Source: Sisyra terminalis
Taxonomy: Eukaryota; Arthropoda; Insecta; Neuroptera; Sisyridae
Reading direction: 5' to 3'
Length of the DNA: 64,000 bases
NCBI GenBank assembly: GCA_958496175.1
Contig: OY292275.1
Span: 11,346,001-11,410,000 of the forward strand
The position numbers were made by a program, and so were the translations under genes. Position 1 is the stretch's first letter, and each line of letters begins with the position of its first letter. The notes beneath the pieces were generated by a model. It ran no database searches. It was not told the DNA's origin and saw nothing but the letters and a program-made list of their open reading frames with translations. Shown here piece by piece: positions 45,587 to 57,690 of this stretch.

Positions 45587-47008
45587 CAAATCTTAAATTT
45601 AGTACAATAAAACACTTTAAATGAAAACAAAAAGAAAAAATATTTATTGAAAAAAGTCAAATTTTATGATTATCTGCCAATTTTCAACTGAATCAAACAA
45701 TTCCTTTATATTAAAAAGAAATCATAATATAAAACTAACAATCACGTCCTTAATTTCCATTTGATTGTTTATCAATATCATAGAATCTTAAAGGTTAACT
45801 CTTAATTAATATTTACATAAATGAAAAATAAAAATTGATTTTTCATACTTTTTTTGAAAATCTTACAAAACCAATACAAACTTAGTTAAACTCGAACGAC
45901 TAAAATAAACTTCTAGCATTTCCAACATTAAAATGAAAGTTAAAGATAGTAAATACCCTTGGTTTTTTTAAATGCAAAATAAATTATTTTATTACAGTTG
46001 TTACGAAAATAAAGAAAATTGATTTTCTTAATTTATAGTTTTCCTTTTGTTTCAAATAAAATTATAAATGAATATAATCTCGAGACTCCAAGCATCAGTA
46101 AGAGGTGAATTTAAAAATCATAAAAGAAGGTAGATTCAATTTTTGAAGATTAGAATCTTTTAGAATGGTTGAAACCAACATAATATTCAAATATTAGAAA
46201 AATTCATATCTGAAATTGACTCACTGCCTTATATTTCCAGGCCCATTATTTAAACTTTGATAAACGAAATGGGCTTCTAAAATTTTCGATCTGCCCCTGA
46301 TTAGCGATGATTAATCAGTCCTATGTCATTTTCAAGTTATTTTTTTAAAAACTTGGCTCTAACCAACAAATTTGCAATCCTACCCAATAGAACTCAAAAT
46401 TGTGGGATTTCAGAAATAAATTGAACCATGAAACTGAAAAGTTTTTGACGAAAATGTAAGAAAAAATAGTTTTTCTTTTAATTAAATGTTAGGACGCAAC
46501 CTCAGTCTACTTATCAAACAGCGAGGTCATACAATCCAACAATTCTTGTCATTTTCTTATAACGCTAGAAATGCTATACTATCCTATTTGATTTTTGTAT
46601 ACTAAACTAAGAATAATTTATACATACTTTTACATTTTAAATATTTCTCCAAATTATAAAAAATAGACATATACTTACTCCTCTTCAATTTTGAATACAA
46701 TGCAAATTGTCATAAATAAATAATGTAACCAAATGTTGCAATACGAACAGCTTCGGTTTTACGAAATTAATTCAAAAGCTTAGCGATTTTAAAACCTTAC
46801 GGATATGGACGTTTTTATTTTATTAAGATTAATGCAAATCGAGATTTAAAATATCAAAAGTGAAAAAAGTTTCGGTGAACGAACGAGAAATTGTGTATTT
46901 TTAAGAGCTAACTTTGAGCAAGTCTAAATATATTTGGGTTAATTAAAACTAAAGTATTTCTTAATTGGGTAATTTTTCACTGGTGACTGACGAGGGTTTT
47001 CCTGGGGC
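45587..47008. other. Spacer between convergent mRpS29 and Pin1 genes
   Basis: 1.4 kb of AT-rich DNA containing the 3' UTRs of both convergent genes. A TTTTATTTTATT run near 46813-46824 supplies minus-strand AATAAA hexamers for Pin1. Nothing else recognised. Confidence 0.6.
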
Positions 47009-47629
47009 TTAGGCTGTTCGTAGAATAATGTGAACGCCAGAATCGGTATCGACCGCTTCGCTCAATTCGCCAACTTTTAGGCCAAATGCGGCTTCTTCGA
47101 AGGGCTTTTGCATGGTGCCACGACCGAACGGTCCTAGATCACCACCACGCTTTGCCGAAGAACAATCGGAATACTTCTGGGCGAGTTCTGCAAACGAAGC
47201 TCGACCTTGGCTGATTTGATCACGATATGCTAATTTAACAAAAAAATCAATGACTTTAAAATTCAAGCGTATTATCAGATTAGTTACATTGCAGGAGTTC
47301 CAAAGCTTCTTCTTTAGTGCGAGCAATATTTTCTTCACGCCAGGATGATGGACGGCGTGAATTTTTGTGCTTGACCAACAAATGCGAGCATTGCACCTGT
47401 TCAGGACCATTCGAGGAACCTGGTTCGGCTGGTTTTTCGGGAACATCCCATTGAGACTCCTTTGTATAGATGTTTAGGTAGTAATGTTGTCCTGGAATAA
47501 ATCAATGATATTAGGTTAAGATCCAATTTTAAATTTTTATTAGGAAGATTTTGGGAGGCTCTACACACCTGTTGAACGACTCAAACGTTTCTCCCATCCT
47601 GAGGGAAGTTGCACTTCACTATCGGCCAT
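47009..47629 (-). CDS. dod: Peptidyl-prolyl isomerase Pin1 / dodo
   Basis: Parvulin-type isomerase acting on phospho-Ser/Thr-Pro bonds in nucleus and cytoplasm. Three exons on the minus strand: 47629-47569, 47491-47288 and 47229-47009; GT-AG introns and consistent phases give 161 aa, against 163 in human PIN1. The N-terminal WW domain (about 8-38) has [17 protein letters not shown] and SQWDVP, with both tryptophans. The parvulin domain starts at [19 protein letters not shown], giving the phosphate-binding basic cluster, and has the catalytic-site Cys as C111 in [13 protein letters not shown], plus [14 protein letters not shown] and [11 protein letters not shown]. The linker ([14 protein letters not shown]) is short. 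Nothing is missing. Both introns are about 60-80 nt. Confidence 0.96.
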
Positions 47630-49546
47630 TTTCAATTAATTATCGGTAGCGCAATAATTGTTTAAAAGGCAAAATTAGGCATATAATAAGCTGCAATGAT
47701 ATTCAACTTGAGGCGCGTTCTACAAGCTCTGGCACCTAGAACATAAAAGTTTTTGTCTTTTTCTGTCGTTATGTTTATAGGTCTTCTATCGTTGTTGTAT
47801 ATAAAAGTACGGTCAAAACATTCACTAGTATAGTTCTTTTGGAACGTAATTCCGGCTGTCAACTAGATGGCATTTCTTGGCGCCAACACCCGCAAGCACA
47901 TGCGCATTAAACTAAACACGAAATGTTTAAATTGGTTTAATTGTTGAGAATTTATGCAATTGAAAATTTGAAAATTTTAGTGCCTTAAGTATTATAAACA
48001 GATTTTATAATAAACCATAACTTTATCAAAACTAAATTTTTAAACAAGTAATAAAATATTAATGTGCTTGTTTTTTATTAGCGAACAATACACTTCCTAA
48101 ATGTCTTACATTAATGAGCTTTCTGGGATATGTACATAGATTACATCCAAGGTTTATAAAATACACAGGTGGCCTCATGGTAGCTACGTGATGGATACGA
48201 GACGTATCCAGAAGAAATTCGTACATATCTTCAGACTGATCAATTTCAAAATTCTTCGTATGACGTCATTTTTTTTTCTAATGGAGCAACCTGTGTAATT
48301 TACAAACCTTGGGTTACATCGGCTACATGTATGTACCAATATACTCCATGTAAGTATATTGATTTTTATTGAAAAGCAATTTTACATAACCCATTTAAAT
48401 TCAACTTGTTATTGATATTTTAATGATTTTTATTACATTAGAAGTAAAACACTAAATAAAGTCGATAACAGCGTTACAGGATCGAGACTTAGAGTAGGAA
48501 ACCCTATGTATATCCTATCAAGCAAATGTCCGGAATTTCAAAATCCCGAATTTTTGGGATTGAATCGCCCTTTCAATGCTATTTTCAACAGTTAACTTGA
48601 CAAAAATAATAATAATAAGTAAACGAAATCACGGCTTTAGATGACTCTATGGCCTCCATGAATTATAAACTCATACTACTATACAACTAAGTAACCATTT
48701 ATAATTAATGTACTCCAGACTAATTTTCTTATCTGAGGCTTTATCCTCTTAGTAAAACAAAAATTTACATATCTTTGTTTTTAAAGGACAATAAAAAAAA
48801 TAAAAAAATACTATTTTCCTTTCGTCAAAGAGACTTACATAATTTATGAATGGCTCATAACATACAGTAAAACATTTAGGGGTGGAAACAGGGTTTTGAA
48901 TGATTATTCTTATTCCAGTAAATTTGTTCTAAATCAATAATTTTGTTGGAGTTTTAGTACGCTGAAATCCATATAACAGACGTTTCGAACATTTACAAAT
49001 TTTAGATTGGTTCAAATAAAGTACTTTATTTGGTTTATTTGGGTGACGGGGCAGTTGCACTTATTTAGCCCTATTGTATCTACAAATGATTAATGATTCT
49101 AAAAAGGAATATTGCATGAATATTGGAAAAAACGTAAAGTTTTTCTAGCCTAGATCGAAAAGTGAGCGGCCAGGATACTCCTACTCTTAAAAGTTTAAAA
49201 GTTATTACAAAATCAAAAGTGTAGAAATCCCTAGGAAATAAGGAGAAATATTGAAAAAATTGATCTTTTTAGTTTTATGTATTTTTTGGCAACATTAATA
49301 TTATCGTTTCAAAAACATTTTACGTTGTAATCATAAAGGTAGTTGAGAATGTACTAACATTACTTCAAATTTAAGCAACCACTTCACTTAATTAAGATAA
49401 AGCTTTATGGTCCTTATTAACAAACTATTTTGTAAGTTTTTACAATTTATTTAAAAATTAAATATTAAATGTGATTACAAGAACTTCTATATTTTTTATA
49501 TTTTTAAGACAATTTAAATATATATTTGAAAAACATTTTATAATTT
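47630..49546. other. Intergenic region with one MITE
   Basis: 1.9 kb between the Pin1 start and the 3' end of the repeat-protein gene. It contains the small MITE at 48148-48313 and otherwise AT-rich non-coding sequence. A plus-strand TTTATT at about 49446-49451 gives a minus-strand AATAAA some 96 nt past the stop of the repeat-protein gene. The Pin1 promoter must lie just above 47629; no TATA box is obvious. Confidence 0.6.
48148..48313. mobile_element. Small MITE with inverted ends and TTACATC flanks
   Basis: The left end CAAGGTTTATAAAATACACA and the right end TGTGTAATTTACAAACCTTG are imperfect inverted repeats. TTACATC flanks the element on both sides (48141-48147 and 48314-48320), consistent with a 7-8 bp target duplication as made by hAT- or P-like transposases. 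Non-coding. Confidence 0.6.
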
Positions 49547-52500
49547 TCAGCAATTCATCCGAGTTCCATCCGGGTTTGTAGGAGTTTTTGGGCGACAAAT
49601 TTTCGTGCGCCCATTTGTTCCATAAACAATGTTGCAAGAAAAGGTGAAATAGCCACAAGTGGAAGATTTCGTATAATAAGTGTGAGTATATTTTTTTGGT
49701 TCAATTCCTCTAGCTTTACTAGTTGGATCATAATCTCCTGAAACTGATTTGGTTACCGTAACAAAGCTATCAGGACGATTTATGTAGCTTGTGGTGTAAG
49801 GTGTTGGAGATGTTTTCAAAGGTGAAAGATTTCGTAGACTAACTGCAGGTTTATTGTACACAATTTTTCCAGTTCCGCCCGGAATTAGTTTAATACTTTG
49901 AGCTTGAGATTCTTCACCGATGGCAATGGCATCATCGCTATTGGAGATCGATGTTACCCGACCTCGAAAACCGGCTGGGATTTTATATCCGTCTGTGCCA
50001 GGAATTGCTTGTCCAGGATGAATAATTGTTCCTTCTTTTAATAATGAACTATCTTGAATTACGTGAGCGTCGAGATTTTCTAGGGGTCCTAAAGAAATTG
50101 ATTGGCTTTGGCGCGAACTACTTTGTTTGATTTCATTGGCTTTTTTAGTTGCTAAATGTGTTGGACCTGTTAGAGCTGCACTTCCGGCTTCATAATCTTC
50201 CTCGTAATCATAATCATCTTCACCATCATCGTAAGGTGGAGTTACGTTGGCTTCGTCATCTTCTACTTCAGGTGCCAGAACTGTATCAGAACCTGATTTC
50301 GTACTTTGACTATTGAATTTCGATTCTGATTCTCGCAAAGTTTCCTCATCATTTGTGTCAGGTTGTAAAGGAGAATCTGATTTTTCTGGTTTTGCAGCTG
50401 AAAATCCGGTAAAATCATCGATTGTTGTGTTTTCGAAACCAATTAAAGTTGTGGGGCGTAGTTGTTTTCTGGCCTTTTCCACGCTTTCTTTAGTGCCGGA
50501 TCCAGCTTGAGCTGCACCAGTATAACTTATTCCATACTTGAAATTTCCAGTTAGTTGAGCTTGAGATTGACCATTATATGTGCCGCTTTGAGCACTTGAA
50601 GTACCTCCACCTTGGAAAATAGTTGAAAGTTTATCATGTTCTTTTTTGAGACTCTCTTGATACGGTTGGAATCCAATTTGTGCTTGAGATGAGGTGCTTC
50701 CTAATCCGCTAGCTTGAGCATCGGCCATTCCTCCTTTTCCACCAGCTTGAACTTGAGTGTTCGTACCGTGGTTGTTACCACTACTTTGAGCGTTTGACGA
50801 TGTCGCCCCTGTTTCCGAATTTAATTGAACTTGAGTCTGCGATTGTCCTTTGCCACCTCGACCTTGCGCTGAACTTGATCCTCCATGTTTTCCTCCAGAA
50901 ACTTGCGTTTGAGCTGCTTTATTGTTGTCAGAAGTTCCCGCTTGAGCACTAAATGAGCCAGAACCTGTGTAAGTTCCACTAACTTGTGCCTGTGCTGTTC
51001 CTCCACCAAATGTTCCACTAGCAGTTGCGGATGATTGAGTTCCGTTAGCTGTTTGTTGTACAGAACTTTCTGCAAGAGAATCTGCGTCATCTTCATGTCC
51101 TTTTGGTGCATCGATTCCAGTCTCTGTGCCTCTACCACTGGGCCATTGTACCGTGGTTCGAGTTCCAATTTGATCTAAATTAGCATCATCAAATATTCCT
51201 GATTGCCTTTCACGAGACGAAGGTGCAACGCTATCAACTCGTGCTCCATAAATCTCACGACCATTTGAAGGTACACCAGTACCTGGTGAATATTGCCTGT
51301 CTCGCCCTAAATTTTCTGGTGCATATTGAGTATTGAATCCTGGTCCACTAGAGTACTGATCATCTCGTCCTAATGGTCCAGATGGATACTGACTGTCTCG
51401 TCCTACTGTTCCACCAGAGTATTGGCCATCTCGTCCTAATGGTCCAGATGGGTACTGACCATCACGTCCTACTGTTCCACCAGAATATTGGCCATCTCGC
51501 CCTAATTGTCCAGATGGGTATTGACCTTCGCGACCTGTGGTTCCCCCGGGATATTGATCATCTCGCCCTAAAGTTCCTAATGGGTATTGCCTATCATGTC
51601 CTGCTATTACACTAGGATATTGACTACCTCGTCCTGAAGTTTCAGATGGATACTGACCATCACGACCTGTCGTTCCACCAGGGTATTGGTCATCTCGTCC
51701 AGAAGTTCCAGGTGAGTATTGACTATCACGACCTGTTACTCCACCTGGATACTGACTATCTCGTCCTGAAGTACCTGATGGGTACTGGCCATCACGAGTT
51801 CCACTAGGATATCGTTCATCTCGTCCTGAAATTCCAGATGAATATCGATCATCACGTCCTGTTGTTCCTCCAGGATACTGTCCCTGGCTTCGTGGAGTTT
51901 CTGGGGTATATTGACCATCTCGTCCTAAGGTTTGACCTGAATATTGGTCATCTCGTCCTCTTGGTCCTGAAGTATATTGACCATCACCAAAACGATCATA
52001 AGATTGTTCTGGACCTGTCGTTTGAAAATCTCTTCCTTGATCATAAGTGTACGGTCTACCTTTGGCACTTGAATCATAAGTTCCGGAGGGTTTTGAATAA
52101 CTTTGATCTGTACCAGTTGGTCTTGTTAGAGAACCTGAAACCGGTCTTTGATGATCTCTATCTTGTGTGTCATAAGTACTACTGCCTGGATAATTAATTT
52201 GATCTCCATGCCTTATTTGACCTCGGTCATCATATTGACCTCTATCAGTCGAAGGATATCGATCTTGAGTTAATGAAATTTGACCCTGACCATTGTATAC
52301 ACTTGATGGCTTACGACCTCCTGAAATTTCTTCTCCTGGCCGAATATACGTTCCTGAACCTCCACTTGTATCTTGTCTTCCAGAACTTGGTATAAGGCCT
52401 GTTGTTTTATCATACTGTGAGGGATAACCTAATCTTTGATCAGGATACAATGTCCCCGATGGTAAACCAGAAGGTCTACCTCCTTCATATTGTCTGTCAT

Positions 52501-55398
52501 AAGTTCTTCCTGCTCCCTGTGAAGTATCTACACCTGTTGGACCATGTCTATCAAATGTACCTGCAGGGGATAATCCTCCTGGCCCATGTTGTGATTCATA
52601 TATACTAGTCGATTCTCCTCTACCTCCGGGTTTTACCGAAATCAATTTATCGGTAACACTTGTTTGAATACCTCCTGGATGTCCAGAATAAATTTTTCCT
52701 TCACCAGAAAACACTCCAGAAACGGTGAAAGTGCTTTCTTTACCTGCAACATGTTTTCCTTCTGTCCCTGATTGTGAAAAATCGGTCCCATGAACGTAAT
52801 AACCATCCCGTCCTACTGTTCCGGGTAGAATATTATGATGTCCAGTTTGTGAATAATAATCTTGACCAGAAATCGTGGGACGACCATCAGGTCTTGTACT
52901 TATTGGAACTCGATCAATTTGTTCCACTGATCCCCCAGGTATATTATATCCTCCTACAGGAATGGTTCCATCCCGACCTCCATCTTTACCGTGATCTACT
53001 ACTCTTGAAGGATATTGGCTACCTCTTTCCGCTTCTCCTGGCCCCCTTCCATCACGATCTAATGGTCCGACTGGATATTGCCCATTTTGTGGAATTGTTC
53101 CATCTCGATCAAAAGTTTGGGTAGGATACTGTCTGTCTCGTTCTCCTACTCCAGAAGGGATTCTTCCATCTCTATCTAATGGTGTTTTAGAATACTGATT
53201 ATCTTGCTCTCGACCTCCAGAAGGGTATAAATGGTCTCGTCCTAGTCCTCCAGGAGACAATGTTCCGTCTCGATCTGATGGCCTTACGGGATATTGACCA
53301 CCTTGTTCTCCAGTTCCTGTAGGATATTGACCACCTCGTCCAATTCCTCCAGGCGATGCACTTCCATCTCGATCTGATGGTCTTAGGGGGTATTGACCAC
53401 CTTGTTCTCCAGTTCCTGTAGGATATTGACCACCTCGTCCAATTCCTCCAGGTGATGCACTTCCATCTCGATCTGATGGTCTTAGGGGATATTGACCACC
53501 TTGTTCTCCAGTTCCTGTAGGATATTGTCCACCTCGTCCAATTCCTCCAGGCGATGCACTTCCATCTCGATCTGATGGTCTTAGGGGGTATTGACCACCT
53601 TGTTCTCCAGTTCCTGTAGGATATTGACCACCTCGTCCAATTCCTCCAGGTGATGCACTTCCATCTCGATCTGATGGTCTTAGGGGATATTGACCACCTT
53701 GTTCTCCAGTTCCTGCAGGATATTGACCACCTCGTCCAATTCCTCCAGGTGAAGCACTTCCATCTCGATCTGATGGTCTTAGGGGATATTGACCACCTTG
53801 TTCTCCAGTTCCTGTAGGATATTGACCACCTCGTCCAATTTCTCCAGGTGATACACTTCCATCTCGATCTGATGGTCTTAGGGGATATTGACCACCTTGT
53901 TCTCCAGTTCCTGTAGGATATTCACCACCTCGTTCTATTCCTCCAGAAGGCAATCTTTGATCTCTATCTGATGGTCTTAAATTATATTGATTGTCTTTTC
54001 CTCCCACTCCTGTAGTAAAACGATCATCTCGATCTCTTGAAAACTGCCCATCTCGTCCTGCTCCACCAAAAGGTAAATTTTCATCTCGACCTGGTGTTCT
54101 GATTGGATACTGGCCACGATCACTAGTCCCTGGAGAATACTGTCTATCTCGATCAATTATTCCTGTTATTGGATATTGATCTCGCCCTGTTGTTCCTGAT
54201 GGGTATTGACTTTCTCCACCATCTGTTCTTGAAGGATATTGACCATCTCTACCTGTAAATTGTGATTGCAAGTCTCATTTAATGAACGAAAAAAAATTTG
54301 GTCTAATAAATTGATAAACAAATATAGTATTACCTGGAGGGTATCGGCCTCCTTGAACTCCAGGTTGGCGTCCTTCTCCTAGCCGTTGAGCTTGTGATCC
54401 AAAACAGTCATCACAACTTCCTTTTGCTTCCGATTGACTTTGTGCTTGTCCAATTCCAGTTCCAGCTATTGGCAACAAATCGTTGATAACGAATTTCACA
54501 AATAATTTTATTAATATCCAATTGACTCCAATCAAGCTAAATGATAAATGATATACTAATCATTAATTAACTTACTGACAACAGCACGAGTTCCGTCTTT
54601 TGTCGATTCAGCCTCCGCTTTCCCGTCCGTGTCCGCTCCAAAACTCAGAAATTGTGATTGAGTTTGTCCGCGATATTTAGTATTACGTTTTTTTCTTCGA
54701 GAAGAAATTTCATTTAAATTAAATTTACGATTGGTTCGATTGAAATTAATGATTCTATAATATTTGTACGGTTGGCAAAATTCGAATATTTCACGACCAG
54801 CGAATATCCAGGCCTAGAATGATGACAAATTGGAATTGGAAAATTTATTTTTTTACGCTGAATTTCACCTGGAGATCTGATAATTTGCGATATCCATTGT
54901 TGATGTCTAAATCACTAATGAAAATTTTTGTATCAGAATCGAAAGTTTTTGGGAGATGTTTTAAGTAGCACATTTTTGTTGTGGAATCTCTAATTGCAAG
55001 GAGGTTCTAAAAAAATCAGTTAATTGCTTTGAACTTACAAAAGAGTTTTGTATAAGTTACCTTTTTGTGGTTGAATAATGTGGAAATATCGGAATTTTCT
55101 GTGACATATTTAGTTCGTTGCTCCTGAAAATATTTACGTAGAAGTTTGAAATAATCATAACTATTTTTAAGAAATTATCATTTAGTTAAACTTTGTGCGA
55201 TTTTGATCTTTGACCTTTTTGTAAAAACGCGGAATGAATTTGTATTAATTGAGTGATTTTCAGATAGAAAAATTGCAATGCAAACTTGGTACTTACTTGG
55301 TTCTGTTGGAGGATCATTGCAGTGGATGCACCAATTAAAAGCACAAGGATTGACGAAAGCTTTACAACTCGTAAACTGTTACAATTCGTGGGCGCCAT
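49547..55398 (-). CDS. Giant secreted repeat protein with BRICHOS-like domain and furin site
   Basis: Not matched to a named gene. Six exons on the minus strand: 55398-55297, 55123-55061, 55006-54869, 54813-54576, 54465-54334, 54252-49547; phases fit and give 1,792 aa. Residues about 11-31 (VVKLSSILVLLIGASTAMIL) form a signal peptide or anchor. About 38-120 resembles a BRICHOS domain: LFNHKKNLLAIRDSTTKMCYL, with C68 pairing in the usual way with C114 (REIFEFCQPY). RRKKR at 140-144 is a furin-type site. Then come SQAQ/CDDC-type linker, a 33-residue tandem array (PLRPSDRDGSASPGG), an 11-residue array (GRDGQYPSGT), a Ser/Gln/Ala-rich stretch (SAQAG, TQVQ), an acidic patch (DDGEDDYDYEEDYE) and a four-Cys tail (C1757, C1764, C1777, C1792). 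A secreted matrix, cuticle or silk-like role is an inference; BRICHOS domains chaperone their own proproteins. Confidence 0.85.
51340..51960 (-). repeat. 33-bp coding repeats (11-residue units)
   Basis: Within the last exon of the repeat protein. Successive units of the form G-T-x-G-R-D-x-Q-Y-P-x keep an 11-residue period over more than a dozen copies, with variation mainly at two or three positions (S/G after P; D/G/S after RD). Copies are diverged at the DNA level, so this is the older array. Confidence 0.85.
53272..53965 (-). repeat. 99-bp coding tandem repeats, about seven copies
   Basis: The plus-strand landmark GATCTGATGG recurs every 99 bp from 53272 (53371, 53470 and so on to about 53965), with near-identical units between. 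Each unit encodes 33 residues made of three 11-residue pieces: GGQYPTGTGEQ, GGQYPLRPSDR and DGSASPGGIGR. High DNA identity implies recent expansion or homogenisation, so copy number is likely polymorphic. Confidence 0.9.
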
Positions 55399-55530
55399 TG
55401 CAGGGCTGCGTAAAGCACAATCACGAAGCAAATAACCCGGAAACTGATCAAGCTTGGAGCTTTCACCGCAAATCTAGGACCAGCAGTGCACAATCAGCCT
55501 AAAATGTGGGAGATGCGTCCCGGCCGCATC

Positions 55531-55535
55531 TTATA
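55531..55535 (-). promoter_or_regulatory. TATA box of the repeat-protein gene
   Basis: TATAAG on the minus strand, about 135 nt upstream of the chosen ATG, followed by unusually GC-rich DNA for this window (GCGGCCGGGACGC). This implies a start near 55.50 kb and a 5' UTR of about 100 nt, and supports 55398 as the first ATG. Confidence 0.6.
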
Positions 55536-56905
55536 TCATCATCGAATGGTCAACATTTTTAGCGAGATTCTCCCATTATCTGGATGGAAGATGAACGAGG
55601 ACAGAAGAGAGGTTCTTTCCGCTCCCACCAACCGCTAAGTCTTTCCTATCATGATTGACCCAAAAAGTGGCATAATCTCAATCTAAATTTCTCGTCACAC
55701 ATACAGTCGAACAATCGCACAACTGTAATCATTAAATTCTCAATAAGATCGTTTATCTTCGCCGTGGTCTATTCATAATATTTAATTATTGCTAAATATT
55801 CCTCAATTAATATGACAGGAGAAAGACATGTGGAAGATAAACACCAGCGTTGTGTATATGCCTCATCTTCAACGGTTTTTTTCCTAATCGCAATGTGCAT
55901 CTATTGGAATGGGCTAGAAATGACGGAGAGATGCTGAAATGAGGCATACGATTTTTTGTCATTTTTATATTCGAAAGATTTTATTACGTATCTTTCAGAT
56001 TGCAGGCGCCAAACTTGGATGTTTTTGATATTTACGTCATTGTTTATGGAGAAATGAGTCAACATTTATTTTACTATCCACAAAAAATTGATAACCATTT
56101 TCTTTCAAATCTCTTTACTTTAAGGACCCCATTACGTAATTTACTTGTCCTAGTAAAATTCTTCCAAATAAATCCCGAAGATTTAAAATCTAGATTGATT
56201 AATTTGTGGTCATATTAACAATTATAAACTCCACTCATTGGAATTAGTTTATTAAGTATATGGTCTGATGTTAATTGTAAAGAAGATTTTTATAAAATTT
56301 AATTTTTTAAATAGGGAAAGTGTGTAGTTGTTCCTAATTGTGTATTTGACGTAATTTTCGCTGCCCTAGTAAAATTGTTCCAGACAAATCCCGAAGATTT
56401 AAAATCTAGATAGATTAATTATCGAGCTTATTAAACGTTTATAAATTCCAATCATTAGAATTCGTTTATTAATTATGATAGGATGTTAATTGTGAAGATG
56501 GTTTTTATTAATTTTGATTTTTTAAGTAGGCAAAACTAATTGTGCATTTGTCTCAGTTTTCCACATTTACCCCTGATTAATACTTTCTTTTCGATATGGC
56601 CAATTATTCAAGTGTAAATTTCACTAAAAAGTTAAGAATTTTTAAATTTAATGTAACATTTCTGAACCCAAACTTGATTTTTTTTTGACCTCAGACAAGT
56701 TAGTACCCGACTTTAGCGAATTAAAATTTTAAACATATATATTCACTACGATATTGTTACACTCTTGTTATACACTAATGTAATACACTATTGTTATTGT
56801 AAAGATGAATATATTAGTTATACGGACCAAGCCAGGACCAAACCCTTGCAATTACCAAAGATAAATAAAAGCATATTATAAAAAAAAATCAAAATATGAA
56901 CCGTT

Positions 56906-57148
56906 TTTTTTTGAAAGTGAGTTAAGTCCATTTCAAGAACAATCACTACAGTGTTATGATTTTTATCCATACGAACATAAGATACTAAGGAGGAGGAAAT
57001 AATTGGCGTTTTTGTTAACAACTAAAATGAAATCAGTAATTTCTGAAAACTTAGCAGTTAAATAATTAACATACTTTGTTCTAGTTATAAAAAGAAAAAT
57101 CACCATATAGACCGTCCTTGAAATGGACTTACGCCACTTTCAAAATAA
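56906..57148. repeat. Inverted repeat pair, probable transposon relic
   Basis: TTTGAAAGTGAGTTAAGTCC followed by ATTTCAAGA on the plus strand is matched inverted near 57117-57146. The arms are about 30 bp, separated by about 180 bp. No target duplication seen. Confidence 0.4.
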
Positions 57149-57607
57149 ACGAGTCATATGTAGCAATCAAATATTCTAATTAACTACAACAGTCATTAAA
57201 GACTTTAAGTTTAAAAAGTTTTTCGGAAGTAAAAAAAAATCAAATTATTGTTGGGAAGTCTTTAATGACCTCAACATCGTTATGCAAAAAATTTCGAATC
57301 GACGTGTTTGTACGATTGAAATATGAATTTTATCCAAATTCAGTGTACAAAACCATCAATCAACGTCTTTATTCCACCCTTAAAAGACTTTAAATTTTTA
57401 AATTTAAAATGGGACCAACTTCAATGTACACCCTATCCAATAAAAGAAAAATTATGAAAAACGGATTACACTGCGGAAAATGCCAGCTGGTTATACTTAT
57501 AATACTTATAAAAAAATGTACGTGTTGGACTTAGAGTTTGAATTTCTTTTCGTCGATTAAAAAATAAATTAAATTTTTTAATTTCGATTTTCCCAAAAAA
57601 AATCTCT

Positions 57608-57690
57608 AGGGGGGCGGCTTTAGGCTCATTAAGTCTTTGTACAAAGGCGGCCGAAACCTTAGGTTCGACCCGGCGGCTAACTAATGCCTC
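57608..57690 (+). repeat. GC-rich island with B-box-like motif
   Basis: GGGGCGGCTTTAGGCTCATT, then about 30 nt on GGCGGCCGAAACC and GGTTCGACCCGGCGGC. The GGTTCGACC run matches an RNA polymerase III B box and an A-box-like segment lies about 50 nt before it, but no cloverleaf closes. A tRNA-derived SINE fragment or a hAT terminus are both possible. Confidence 0.3.

Noticed and set aside
47009..47446. A single 145-residue minus-strand open frame covering the Pin1 C-terminus
   Set aside because: Its first half reads through Pin1 exon 2 in the wrong frame and the intron; the spliced model restores the WW and parvulin domains.
50821..53124. Many medium-length open frames on both strands (rich in His, Leu, Asp or Gln)
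   Set aside because: They are shadow frames of the repetitive GRDGQYP-coding exon, open only because of its biased composition.
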